DNA of 64,000 bases from Bacteroidota bacterium (GTDB taxonomy: Bacteria; Bacteroidota; Bacteroidia; AKYH767-A; OLB10): contig JADKFV010000021.1 in NCBI GenBank assembly GCA_016717325.1, positions 31,726-95,725 of the forward strand, in the 5' to 3' direction. Shown piece by piece: positions 1 through 8,448 of this stretch. Position 1 is the first letter of the stretch. The number at the start of each line of letters is the position of its first letter. Both the position numbers and the translations under genes were made by a program. A model generated the notes under the pieces. That model was given only the letters and a program-made list of their open reading frames with translations. It searched no databases and was not told the DNA's origin.

Positions 1-93
1 GAAATAAGCGTTGACACCACAGGCCGTTTGTATAACTTAATGTTGTTTTGCGGGTATAATCTTACAGATGGAAATAAAAAAAGGCTTATATAA
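1..93 (+). CDS. 3' end of an unidentified gene
   Basis: Frame 1 is open from the first base and stops at TAA 91-93. It encodes about 30 residues ending DGNKKRLI. The stop lies a few bases before a strong hairpin terminator, which supports a true gene end. There is too little sequence to identify a family. Confidence 0.4.
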   Translation, partial: EISVDTTGRLYNLMLFCGYNLTDGNKKRLI

Positions 94-97
94 ATGC

Positions 98-126
98 AAA
101 AAACCTCCGCATTGCTGCGGAGGTTT
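98..126. terminator. Rho-independent terminator, probably bidirectional
   Basis: An 8-bp perfect stem (CCTCCGCA at 104-111 with TGCGGAGG at 116-123) has a TTGC loop, an A-run on the left and TTT on the right. It sits between the plus-strand gene end at 93 and the minus-strand gene ending at 238, so it could serve both. Confidence 0.75.
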
Positions 127-237
127 CTTCGGTTGGTTAATCTGTTGGTATTATTTCTATATAGTTTTGAACTTCGAAAACTCTTGAACTTTAAACTCTA
201 AAACTCTTGAACTTTCCCAACATTCAAAACTCATAAA

Positions 238-2052
238 CTACTTAGTTACCACCATCAATTTCGTATCCACACTTTCGCCATTAACTATGAGGGTATACGT
301 ATAAGTACCTTGTGCAAGTTCATTTGCATTTATTGTAACCTGGCCTTTGCCTGTTTGGTTCAATGCAATAGCTTTAATTTGCTCACCATTCAAATTACGT
401 ATAATGATGTTTGCCGATTTAGAATCTACAGTTAAAGCAAAACGGATTTCTGTAGTTTGATTAAACGGATTTGGCTGGTTTTGGAAAAGAGCGTTTGAGG
501 TTTCAGTATTTACGTTTTTGGTTTTTGACTCAGTTGCATTGTTGCACACAGAATTTAAACAATCTTGCATTGAAGCATTCTCATTTTTTAAAGTTGTGAT
601 TTGTTCTTGTTGCTCTTGTATTGCTTTTACTAAAACTGGTATAAGCTCAGAATATTTTACGCCTAATACATCGTTCTTTGTAGTCTCCATTTTTTGGGTT
701 TCAGGATTGAAGCGTGTAGTGTGATCAACAACTACTTCCTTTACAACCTTTTGCAAGTCTTGCGCTATGAATCCAAGGTTATTATCATCACCCAGTTTTT
801 CATCTTTCCACTTGTAAATGATAGGTTGTAATTTCATTACTTCATTCAAGCCATAAGGTAAGTCTTTAATTTCTTTTTTCATGCGGGCATCAGAAGTTTG
901 AATAGTGCCGTTTGTAGCATATACAGCAACCCAACGTTTAGAAATTGAACCTGAGTAATATAAGTTATCAGCATCTGCTGTAACATCAGCACCAAATTCA
1001 AGTTCGTAGAACCCGGGCGAAGTTATCCACTTGTTATCCAACTGAATTCTGTTGCCTTTTACTCGCATGTTGCCTCCAACTGATAAGCGGTAGTTTACAT
1101 CTGGCACAGTATCGTAAATACCCACGCGGCCATTAATAATACGCATTCCTTCTACTGAGTTTTGTCTATTTGCGTATGATGTACCATTGGTAAAAAATCG
1201 CATAATGCCTGTCCATGTTCCTCCTGCAGAATCATCGGATTGTATATAGCCCGGACGCCATTCTTGAGCACTGCCTTGTGGGTCGCTCCAAAACGACATA
1301 CGTACCGGGTTAAATGTTCCTAAACCATTTTGGCCCTGTATGCGTAAATCAGGATAGATTCCATACACATGCAAATTGGATTGTGGGTTAGTTGTGCCCA
1401 TGCCCATACGGCTATCATTTTTTACATATAGGCCTGTGGTACCATTAGCTGTGAATTGTATAGGAATGTTGAATTTAGTTGAGATTAAAAATTTTGTTCC
1501 GGCAACATCCTCCATTGAGGCTTCAGTACCTCCCCCAAATGTAAAATCTATTTTGGGTGCAAAGCCATCTATTCTTAAGGCATCTTTTATACTGGCATTA
1601 CCGGCAACATGTAATTTGTAGGTTGGCGTTACGTTGCCTACTGCTACATTTCCTCCGGTTGAGCACAAACTAACATTATCTGTAGTTTGGTTTACTAATA
1701 TAGGCGTAGAATTTAAGGCTACATTTCTAATTGCGAAATTGTTGCTACCCAACATTCCGCTATTCCAAATAGTAACACCAAGATTCCTGTATGCAAATGC
1801 AGCATTTGCGGTTGAGACCCCTTTGTCCATAAACATTGTTGCCCCTGCCGTTGTCGATTTAATACCCAGGGTCACCGCATTACTTTTTTCTACATACAAA
1901 TTGGCTCCATTAGTTGTGGTTCCTATACTTACATTGTTTGTTAATGTAGTAGGGTGTACAGTGGTGCCGGTAGTAGTCCATTGTGCTTGTGTTTGATTTA
2001 CAAACATTGCTAATGCCATTGCAGGCATTAATTTGATTAATTTTTTCATCAT
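238..2052 (-). CDS. Secreted protein with S74 chaperone and T9SS sorting domain
   Basis: This is a 604-residue secreted or surface protein. The start is the ATG-ATG pair at 2052, because the signal peptide MMKKLIKLMPAMALAMF..QAQ begins there; the longer open frame would run through the promoter. The middle is a repetitive low-complexity region resembling tail-fibre and trimeric surface proteins. Near residues 390-450 comes an intramolecular-chaperone (endosialidase, Peptidase S74) segment with TSDARMKKEI and GFIAQDLQKVV. A short coiled coil follows (EQQEQITTLKNENASM). The last about 80 residues (NQPNPFNQTTEIRF onward) form a type A T9SS C-terminal domain, so export is by SecYEG and then T9SS. 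In known S74 proteins the chaperone segment trimerises the fibre and cleaves itself off; keeping a sorting domain C-terminal to it is curious. The upstream region holds a Bacteroidota-type promoter and a direct-repeat operator. Confidence 0.85.
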   Translation of the reverse strand: MMKKLIKLMPAMALAMFVNQTQAQWTTTGTTVHPTTLTNNVSIGTTTNGANLYVEKSNAVTLGIKSTTAGATMFMDKGVSTANAAFAYRNLGVTIWNSGMLGSNNFAIRNVALNSTPILVNQTTDNVSLCSTGGNVAVGNVTPTYKLHVAGNASIKDALRIDGFAPKIDFTFGGGTEASMEDVAGTKFLISTKFNIPIQFTANGTTGLYVKNDSRMGMGTTNPQSNLHVYGIYPDLRIQGQNGLGTFNPVRMSFWSDPQGSAQEWRPGYIQSDDSAGGTWTGIMRFFTNGTSYANRQNSVEGMRIINGRVGIYDTVPDVNYRLSVGGNMRVKGNRIQLDNKWITSPGFYELEFGADVTADADNLYYSGSISKRWVAVYATNGTIQTSDARMKKEIKDLPYGLNEVMKLQPIIYKWKDEKLGDDNNLGFIAQDLQKVVKEVVVDHTTRFNPETQKMETTKNDVLGVKYSELIPVLVKAIQEQQEQITTLKNENASMQDCLNSVCNNATESKTKNVNTETSNALFQNQPNPFNQTTEIRFALTVDSKSANIIIRNLNGEQIKAIALNQTGKGQVTINANELAQGTYTYTLIVNGESVDTKLMVVTK

Positions 2053-2083
2053 AATTTTGTTTTTTAATTGGTTAATGATAGGA

Positions 2084-2111
2084 CAAATGTATAGCGGCAC
2101 TTTACCCTCAA
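2084..2111 (-). promoter_or_regulatory. Bacteroidota-type promoter of the S74/T9SS gene
   Basis: On the minus strand TACATTTG (2091-2084) matches the -7 consensus TAnnTTTG, and a TTG at 2111-2109 lies 17 bases upstream. Both are 30-60 bases before the ATG at 2052. This is a consensus match only. Confidence 0.5.
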
Positions 2112-2141
2112 ATGATAAATTTTATAACTCACCGTATAAGC

Positions 2142-2173
2142 AAATAAATGGTCGTTTTTGGGCAATGGGTGGT
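2142..2173 (-). promoter_or_regulatory. Candidate LytTR operator (direct-repeat pair)
   Basis: Two related 11-mers, AAATAAATGGT (2142-2152) and CAATGGGTGGT (2163-2173), lie 21 bp apart on the same strand, upstream of the -33 position of the gene starting at 2052. They match the three-copy repeat upstream of the histidine kinase operon at 7279-7329, including the TGGTCG following the first unit. LytTR regulators are known to bind direct repeats about two helical turns apart. Binding by the regulator at 3283-4023 is inference. Confidence 0.4.
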
Positions 2174-2275
2174 AGGGGGAAATTAAAAATTATAGATTAA
2201 GAATTAAAAATGGTGGATTGGGAAATTAAGAATTGAAAATTATTAATGGAGGATGCGGGGTGGCACTATGAATTT

Positions 2276-2886
2276 GTCCTCGGTTGGCGTCCTCGGTTGG
2301 CGTGCTCGGTTGGCGTGCTCGGTTGGCGTCCCCGCCAACCGCCTAGTTTTGGATTATATATTTACAACAAATCATATTTCCCTATTTTATTTTGTTGCTG
2401 GTTTCTGTGAAAATAAAATATTTTCCCCCACAATAAGTGGTTGGCGGGGACGCCAACCGAGGACAGAAACTACTAAAAGCTTGAACCTTGAACTACTTTA
2501 AATTCCGTTAGCTAAAGCCGAACGGCAATGAAAGCTTCGCGAAAACTTTCTAAACCTTCTAAACTCTTGTCCTTGGTTGGCGTCCCCGCCAATCGCACAG
2601 TATTGGTTTATATATTTACAACAAATCACATTTCCTTGGCGTCCTTGGTTGGCGTCCCCGCCAATCGCACAGTTTTAGTTTGGATAATCGAAACTAACAG
2701 TGCTTACATTAAGCTATTCGGTTGTTAGTTTTGTGAAAGTAAAATAAATTCCCCTCAGCAAGCGGTTGGCGGGGACGCCAACCGAGGACATAAATCGCAT
2801 TTAACTATGTTGTACAGCTCCCAGTTTTGTGAAACTAAAATATACTGGCCCACCACAAGCGGTTGGCGGGGACGCCAACCGAGGAC
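2276..2886. repeat. Cluster of REP-A palindromes (BIME-like)
   Basis: REP-A is GGTTGGCG-TCCC-CGCCAACC, a perfect 8-bp hairpin preceded by GTCCTC. Copies lie at 2276-2341, 2439-2464 (inverted), 2569-2596, 2641-2668, 2762-2789 (inverted) and 2859-2886 (inverted). The first has its left arm repeated four times as a 13-mer (2278-2329). Spacers between copies are also related: a TATATTTACAACAAATCA block recurs at 2354 and 2610, and a GTGAAA..TAAAATA block recurs before the inverted copies, giving composite units. Further copies lie at 7537, 7644, 9396 and 10117. Confidence 0.85.
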
Positions 2887-3155
2887 AGAAACTACTAAAA
2901 GCTTGAACCTTGAACTACTGAGAATTCCGGTGGCTAAAGCCGAACGGCAATGATAGCATCGCGAAAACATTCTCAACTTTCTCAACCTTCTAAACTCTTG
3001 AACTTTTAAACTCTTTAGAATTCCGGTGGCTAAAGCCGAACGGCAATGATAGCATCGCGAAAACATTCTCAACTTTCTCAACCTTCTAAACTCTTGAACT
3101 TTTAAACTCTTTAGAATTCCGTTGGCTAAAGCCGAACGGCAATGATAGCATCGCG
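2502..3155 (+). repeat. REP-B repeats with CTCTTGAACTTT spacers
   Basis: The unit CCGTTGGCTAAAGCCGAACGG (hairpin with TAAA loop and one bulge) is followed by CAATGAAAGCTTCGCG-like sequence. Copies start at about 2502, 2924, 3020 and 3116; the last three form a tandem of about 96-bp units separated by runs of AACTCTTGAACTTTTAAA. Three more copies lie at 31808-32056. The minus-strand open frame over 2755-3168 is only this repeat read through. Confidence 0.85.
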
Positions 3156-3177
3156 AAAACATTCTCAACCTTCAAAT

Positions 3178-3215
3178 GCCGACACTTTGGTCGGCATCCC
3201 GACCGAAGTGTCGGG
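3178..3215. repeat. REP-C palindrome
   Basis: A 15-bp imperfect stem (CGACACTTTGGTCGG with CCGACCGAAGTGTCG) closes on a short CATC loop. Related GACACTTCGGTCGGGGCAGGC sequences occur at 7694, 8247, about 31926, about 32078 and 37573. Confidence 0.7.
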
Positions 3216-3282
3216 ACTCTTTCACCTTGAACTTTTAAACTCTTGAACTTTGAACTTCCCTCAACTTTGAACCTTGAACTTC

Positions 3283-4023
3283 CTACCCCCCCATTACTTT
3301 CATAAAATCATCTTTACGTCTGCGCGATACAGTAATGCTTGTACCATCTTGCATTACTACATAGCCACCATCGCTTTTTACAAACTTCTCGATGTGGCGC
3401 AGGTTTATGATGTACGAATTATGGATGCGGAAAAATCCTTTTGTTGCAATACCGGCTTCGTAATCGCCAAGGAGTTTGCTTGTAAATAATTTTTTTCCGT
3501 TTGTAAAATACACTTCGGTGTAACCACCATCGGCTTTAAAATAAAGTATGTTTTCGGTGAGCGAAAATATTACGCCATCGTCTGTGGGAATCGAAATTTT
3601 ATTGATGCCTTGCGCAGCCTGTATGTAAGCCAAAATGTTTTCGATAGGTTGCATATCATTTTGGTTATGCATCATTTTGGCTACCTTATTTACGGCATCT
3701 TTTAATTCTTCTGTTTCAATGGGTTTTAATAAATAATCAACAGCATTCACTTTGAAGGCATCTATTGCATACTCGTTATAAGCTGTGGTAAATACAACTT
3801 GAAAATTAAAAGGTGTAAGGTTTTGCAGCAACTCAAAACCATTCATGCCGGGCATATCAATATCAAGAAAAATAACATCCGGTTTTAATATGGGAATTTC
3901 TTTTACCGCTTGTTTGGGGTTTAAGAATGTAGCCACAATTTCTACATGGTTACAATTTTTTTCCAATAAATACTCAAGCATTTCGATGCCATTTTTTTCG
4001 TCATCAATTATAATGGCTTTCAT
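3283..4023 (-). CDS. LytTR-family response regulator
   Basis: This is a 246-residue cytoplasmic two-component response regulator. The N-terminal receiver domain (about 1-120) shows the acidic pocket IIIDDEKNG, the phosphoacceptor in FLDIDMPGMNG (Asp about 55), TTAYNEYAIDAF and the conserved Lys in YLLKPI. The C-terminal LytTR DNA-binding domain (about 140-246) contains ILYFKADGGYTEVYF, FFRIHNSYIINLRHIE and the closing TVSRRRKDDF. The gene begins 18 bp after the sensor kinase gene ends and is surely cotranscribed with it. LytTR proteins bind paired direct repeats; matching repeats occur upstream of the kinase and upstream of the surface-protein gene ending at 238, so that protein is a plausible target. 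The regulon assignment is inference. Confidence 0.93.
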   Translation of the reverse strand: MKAIIIDDEKNGIEMLEYLLEKNCNHVEIVATFLNPKQAVKEIPILKPDVIFLDIDMPGMNGFELLQNLTPFNFQVVFTTAYNEYAIDAFKVNAVDYLLKPIETEELKDAVNKVAKMMHNQNDMQPIENILAYIQAAQGINKISIPTDDGVIFSLTENILYFKADGGYTEVYFTNGKKLFTSKLLGDYEAGIATKGFFRIHNSYIINLRHIEKFVKSDGGYVVMQDGTSITVSRRRKDDFMKVMGG

Positions 4024-4041
4024 TTTCTTTTCTATTTGTTT

Positions 4042-7000
4042 TTATTGTTTGGTAGGTGTTAGATATTTTTTTACAATTTTTATTTGTACCGATGTTCCTA
4101 ATGAAACGCCATGCGAATCTACTTTATCGGTAATGGTAATATTGTCGTTTATGGCTGCAGCATTATTGAAGATAGCAAGGCGGCTTTTTGTCACCATCAT
4201 ACCATGCGAGTTGTGTTTGGTAAATGTATTATCATCGGCCTTTTTATTGTGGTTGCGGCCTACACCATCATCGTCAAATGTAGTATAAATGTATTGCTCA
4301 TCATCGTATATGGTTATAGTCAAATGCCCGCTTGTTTCTTTGTGCATAAGTCCATGCCAAATAGCATTTTCAACATAAGGCTGCATTATCATGGGTGGCA
4401 CAAGGAGTGAGTCTGCATCAATTTTTGGGTTAAGATTTATAGTAAATTCAAATTTATTATCGAACCGCATTGCTTCCATTTCAATGTATAACTTTAGCGA
4501 CAAGATTTCATTTGAAAGCGATACTTCGTTGCTGCGGCTGTTGTCGAGAATGATGCGTATAAGGCGTGCAAACTTAGTTACATAAGCTGAGGCGGTGTCG
4601 GGGTCGCTTTTTACAATATAGCGGTTGATGCTATTGAGGCAGTTGAAAATAAAATGTGGATTCATCTGTGCACGCAAGGCGCTCATCTCCAGGTTGGCTA
4701 ATTTCTTTTCGTAATCATACTTTATTTTTTCGGTTTTCTTAATTTGTTTTATTCGTAGCCGATAAAGTAAATAAGCCAAGTTTAATATGGTAAATGCAAT
4801 AAGACATTTGAACCACCACGTTTGCCAATACGGTGGGGCTATAACAATATTGACAAAACAATTTTGGTTGCTCCATACACCATCGGAATTTAAAGCTTTT
4901 ACTTTGAAAACATAATCACCCGGTGGCAGTTGAGCAAACGAAACAAAATTGCGTGTACCGTTGCTTATCCATTCATTTTTAAACCCTTGAAGTTGATAAT
5001 AATAAATAATAGTTGCAGAGCCATGGTAATTGGGCGCACTAAATTCGAAACTTAGTGTGTTTTGCGTATAATCGAAAAACAGGTTTTTTTTGAATGCAAT
5101 ACTTGTATCGGTAACCAATGTTTGATTATGCACTTTCATTGCCGAAATTTCAACATTGGGAGGCAATTTATCTTTCCAAAAATTATTTATATCGAGGGTA
5201 GTAATTGAGTTTCCTTGAGTTAGCCAGACAAAATTTTTATACGTAAATAAATTATTCTCGGTATCCGTAAGATAACCATTATACTTGGTGTAGTTTTTAA
5301 AATATTTTGTGCCGTGTCTCAAATAATTTAATGCATTATTTGTACTTACCCATAATCCATTACGGGCATCAGTAATAATTGCAAATATTTGTGTGCCGAT
5401 AAACGATTCGGTGTTTGAGAAAAAATAAAATGAATCGAGCTTTGTAAAATAACATGCAAGGCCGCTCGCATATGTGCCTAAATAAATCCTATCATCCGGC
5501 AATTCCAAAAAAACCTCCACTTTGTTTTGTAATTGATGTTTGCAGTGAGGGCCGAATTTTTCTTTAAAAGAGCTTTTCACAATGTCGAAAACATAAATAC
5601 GATTGTTGGAAGTAGCAACCCAAATATCGCCATTTTTTAATTGATAAATATTATTGATGTTCCATCGTGCTTTTTCATCGGGCATGGTAGGCCATAGAAA
5701 AGCGGCTATTAATTTATTGGTATTTACATCTATATGCAAAAAATATTTTTTTGTAGCCACCCATAAAGTATTGTGCTTATCAACAAACATAGCACTCACA
5801 TATTTTGACGCTTCTTGTTGTATAGAATCATCAGCCACAAAATTATATTTGTACAATGCTTCAGTCTTAATATCGAAACAAAAAACACCAATATGAGTAG
5901 AACAATAATAAAGGCCGGGTATTTTTTTATCTTGTTCCACACTATACACAACAGGTATATATTTTGTTTTATCTTCTAACGATTTATACTTTACATCTAA
6001 ATCTTCTCCGTCACCTGTTATTTTACGAATAATGCCTGTATCGGGGTGATATAAGTATACTCCAAAATCATAAGAAGTAGAAACATAAAAATGTTTGCTA
6101 TTTGGTAAGTATAGAAGTTGAGAAATTACTGTTGGGGTATAATTTTTTTTTACGTCCCATTGCAATTCCTGCGGTTGTAATATTTGGGATGCCGGGCTAA
6201 GCACAGATAATCCATCTCTGAAACCAACAAATAATATCCCATCGGATAATAAGAGAGAATAGCAACTCGTGTCGGTAAGAATAGAAAAGCGATTTTTTGC
6301 TTCAGGTTCATATAAACGAAATTGTTTTGTTTTTAAATTATATAGCCCCAAACCATTATAGCTACCAATGTACAATTCGTTTTTACTTTTAAGGGAAATA
6401 CAAAGTGATACTACTTCTTTATTGCAAGTAAAAAACAAAGTATCAAATAGCTCAGTTTTAGTATTGAATTGTAATACTTTTTTATAATGACCAAATAATA
6501 AATTATCATCGGCATCTAAACATATGTTCAATAATTGATTTTCATTTTGCACCCTTCCACCTAAGGTATCTTTTGGGAAAAATGATTTTGATTTGCATGT
6601 AACAGGATTGAAGCATGTAAAACCACAGCGCGCAATAATCCAAAAATTTCCTTTGCTGTCTTTCACCGCATTAGAACATTCGTTGAGGTTGTAATTGGGG
6701 CTCGATAATGGTGCAAAATTAAAGTGAGAAAATGTTCCTGCCTTTTCATTATACCTGTCTATCCCCTTATTCCAAACACCAATCCATATGTTTCCATTAT
6801 TATCTTGTCTGGTAAAAGTGGCACCATTGGTGGCAAGCGAATTGGTATCGTTAGGATTGTTTCTAAAAATAGTTTTTTTGTTGGTAAATAAATCGATACA
6901 ACACACACCTGCATTACTACAAGCAATCCACAGTTTATTTTTATCGTCTACAAATAATGCTTTAATATCATTGCCTGGAATGGAATTGGTATCGTTGGGG

Positions 7001-7236
7001 CTATTATAAAAATTAGTAAATCTAACACCATCGAAACGCGATAGTCCTGCATTGGTGCCTATCCAAATAAAACCACTACTGTCCTTGGTAATACACTGTA
7101 TTGTGTTGCTGGGCAGGCCCTCGTAGGTGGTATAGTTCAACCAATTGCCGGCAATAGTTTGTGCCTGGCCATTTATTGATGCAGCAAAAGAAAGCACAAT
7201 TATGCCAACCAGAAATGTATTTATACAAAATTTCAC
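4042..7236 (-). CDS. Two-component-propeller sensor histidine kinase (LytS/YpdA type)
   Basis: This 1064-residue membrane sensor starts at GTG 7236, because the signal peptide KFCINTFLVGIIVLSFAASINGQAQ follows; the ATG two bases upstream is out of frame and stops at once. Residues about 30-700 form two seven-bladed propellers of repeats such as FIWIGTNAGLSRFDG and KLWIACSNAGV. A Y_Y_Y domain follows (about 705-775, IYYYQLQGFKNEW..PPGDYVFKVKA), then one membrane helix (WWFKCLIAFTILNLAYLLY). The kinase core has the phosphoacceptor region MNPHFIFNCLNSINRYI (His about 855) and an ATP lid with N-box MQPYVENAIWHGL and DDDGVGR. The periplasmic propellers probably sense a ligand, unknown here. It is paired with the LytTR regulator downstream. 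Three 20-bp-spaced repeats upstream suggest autoregulation. Confidence 0.93.
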   Translation of the reverse strand: MKFCINTFLVGIIVLSFAASINGQAQTIAGNWLNYTTYEGLPSNTIQCITKDSSGFIWIGTNAGLSRFDGVRFTNFYNSPNDTNSIPGNDIKALFVDDKNKLWIACSNAGVCCIDLFTNKKTIFRNNPNDTNSLATNGATFTRQDNNGNIWIGVWNKGIDRYNEKAGTFSHFNFAPLSSPNYNLNECSNAVKDSKGNFWIIARCGFTCFNPVTCKSKSFFPKDTLGGRVQNENQLLNICLDADDNLLFGHYKKVLQFNTKTELFDTLFFTCNKEVVSLCISLKSKNELYIGSYNGLGLYNLKTKQFRLYEPEAKNRFSILTDTSCYSLLLSDGILFVGFRDGLSVLSPASQILQPQELQWDVKKNYTPTVISQLLYLPNSKHFYVSTSYDFGVYLYHPDTGIIRKITGDGEDLDVKYKSLEDKTKYIPVVYSVEQDKKIPGLYYCSTHIGVFCFDIKTEALYKYNFVADDSIQQEASKYVSAMFVDKHNTLWVATKKYFLHIDVNTNKLIAAFLWPTMPDEKARWNINNIYQLKNGDIWVATSNNRIYVFDIVKSSFKEKFGPHCKHQLQNKVEVFLELPDDRIYLGTYASGLACYFTKLDSFYFFSNTESFIGTQIFAIITDARNGLWVSTNNALNYLRHGTKYFKNYTKYNGYLTDTENNLFTYKNFVWLTQGNSITTLDINNFWKDKLPPNVEISAMKVHNQTLVTDTSIAFKKNLFFDYTQNTLSFEFSAPNYHGSATIIYYYQLQGFKNEWISNGTRNFVSFAQLPPGDYVFKVKALNSDGVWSNQNCFVNIVIAPPYWQTWWFKCLIAFTILNLAYLLYRLRIKQIKKTEKIKYDYEKKLANLEMSALRAQMNPHFIFNCLNSINRYIVKSDPDTASAYVTKFARLIRIILDNSRSNEVSLSNEILSLKLYIEMEAMRFDNKFEFTINLNPKIDADSLLVPPMIMQPYVENAIWHGLMHKETSGHLTITIYDDEQYIYTTFDDDGVGRNHNKKADDNTFTKHNSHGMMVTKSRLAIFNNAAAINDNITITDKVDSHGVSLGTSVQIKIVKKYLTPTKQ

Positions 7237-7278
7237 ATTACAAAAGAAGTAAAAATAAAAATGCGAATACTAAAATGA

Positions 7279-7329
7279 CAATGGATGGTCGTATATGGCA
7301 ATAGATGGTTGATTAAGGTATTGGATGGC
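7279..7329 (-). promoter_or_regulatory. Three direct repeats with 20-bp period (candidate LytTR operator)
   Basis: CAATGGATGGT (7279), CAATAGATGGT (7299) and TATTGGATGGC (7319) start exactly 20 bp apart, 43-93 bp upstream of the kinase start. The same motif occurs as a pair at 2142-2173. Spacing of two helical turns is the known architecture of LytTR sites. Identity as an operator is inference. Confidence 0.5.
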
Positions 7330-7536
7330 AATAAGGAAATTAAGAATTATAAATTAAAGGTTAAGAAAGGAGGATAAGTTTAAAGTTAAAATCTATGTTT
7401 TGTCGTAGAACCTTGATTTTAAATACGTGAAGTTTTGAAATTGAAAGTTAGCATCGTTTACTTTAGTCCAGGGGTGATGGAGATTCAAACCGTAACGTTT
7501 AAAATATCACTTTGGTTACAAAGCATTTTGATTATT

Positions 7537-7658
7537 GTCCTCGGTTGGCGTCCCCTCCACCCGCTCATTACATTGTCCTCGCTACCCGCTCGCTTTGTAT
7601 AAACTAATCACAAGTATAGACCAAACTAAAGCTATTTTGTAACTCGGTTGGCGGGGAC
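7537..7658 (+). mobile_element. Transposase-less derivative of the REP/RAYT element
   Basis: 7537-7636 aligns over its full 100 bases with 9396-9495, the left end of the RAYT element: a REP-A whose right arm is degenerate, then GCTACCCGCTCGCTTTG and TATAAACTAATCACAAG-type sequence ending GCTATT. Twenty-two bases later comes the start of an inverted REP-A (TCGGTTGGCGGGGAC at 7644-7658). The transposase gene is absent. It therefore looks like an internal-deletion, non-autonomous copy with one decayed end. Confidence 0.6.
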
Positions 7659-7693
7659 ATATTAAAGTATTATTCGTCCCTCATTCGTGCATT

Positions 7694-7722
7694 CCGCGAC
7701 ACTGCGGTCGGGGCAGGCGTGG
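7694..7722 (+). repeat. REP-C copy within a longer duplicated segment
   Basis: The block 7681-7725 (TCATTCGTGCATTCC, GACACTGCGGTCGGGG, CAGGCGTGGCAA) recurs almost identically in inverted orientation at 37573-37618. Confidence 0.7.
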
Positions 7723-7782
7723 CAAAAAGTATTTATCAAAACACCCATCACGGGCACAAAAGAAATATCGCTTTTTGGCTTA

Positions 7783-7988
7783 CTATAATTTTAACGATGC
7801 GTTGTAGTCCAACCTTTCATCGGGGTGCAGAAACTGCATGGCCTTGTGTATTTTTTTTACTTGTGCATTGTACATATTCAATAGCACTTTATTTTCTTCG
7901 AAGCCTATATTCAAATTTTTTAGGCTCTGGCAAAAATGCATGAGCAATTGTATCTCTGTAGTTTTTATTTGCGAAAATTTAATATGCT
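7783..7988 (-). pseudogene. Truncated copy of the hypothetical gene at 10334-10804
   Basis: The last about 65 residues of the neighbour are repeated here in one frame: HIKFSQIKTTEIQLLMHF, CQSLKNLNIGFEENKVLL, NMYNAQVKKIHKA and HPDERLDYNA, ending SLKL and TAG 7783-7785. Homology stops abruptly near 7988 and the frame soon meets a stop (CTA 8017-8019 on the plus strand). There is no start codon or 5' half, so this is a 3' fragment left by duplication. Its high identity suggests a recent event. Confidence 0.85.
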
Positions 7989-8176
7989 CGCAGAAGTACC
8001 AGACTATTTCCTATTCTACACTCCGTTAGTTTTTCAACTTATTAATAGTGAGCATTTAATAAAAATGAATTATTAGCAGTAAGTCAATTTTGATAGGTAT
8101 AGTTTGTGCATGGTATTTGCAAAACGATTATTGCACAACCATTTCATAATAAATTTTTTTTTCAAACTTAAAAATT

Positions 8177-8353
8177 GGGTTATGCTAAAAATTTAGTGGA
8201 ACTATTTCTACAAGAAAATAATAATTGCCATCGCTCACCCAGACTACCGACACTTCGGTCGGCACTTTGCCTAAAGGGCGCAACCTCACAGAATTTCTGT
8301 TGGTGGTTATAGAATTTGAAGTTTAATGCTTTCACTAAATTTTTAACATAGCC
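8177..8353. mobile_element. MITE-like element with about 24-bp terminal inverted repeats
   Basis: GGGTTATGCTAAAAATTTAG at 8177-8196 (continuing TGGAA) pairs with CTAAATTTTTAACATAGCC ending at 8353, with few mismatches. The ends enclose about 130 bp that contain a REP-C fragment (8247-8264) and no gene. I could not identify a clear target-site duplication, so transposon identity is a guess; a long imperfect hairpin is certain. The rest of 7989-8436 shows only AT-rich sequence. Confidence 0.4.
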
Positions 8354-8448
8354 ATAATTAGATAAGGTTTCATAAAATTAAAACAACAGTAACATAAATG
8401 CTTGAATGTTTTTAGTTTAGCGGCATGATTTTTTAATTGACTTTTGTT

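Noticed and set aside
2755..3168. Minus-strand 137-codon open frame with internal repeats
   Set aside because: It is the tandem REP-B/REP-A sequence read through; the repeated residues mirror the DNA repeat and no start signal or family is present.
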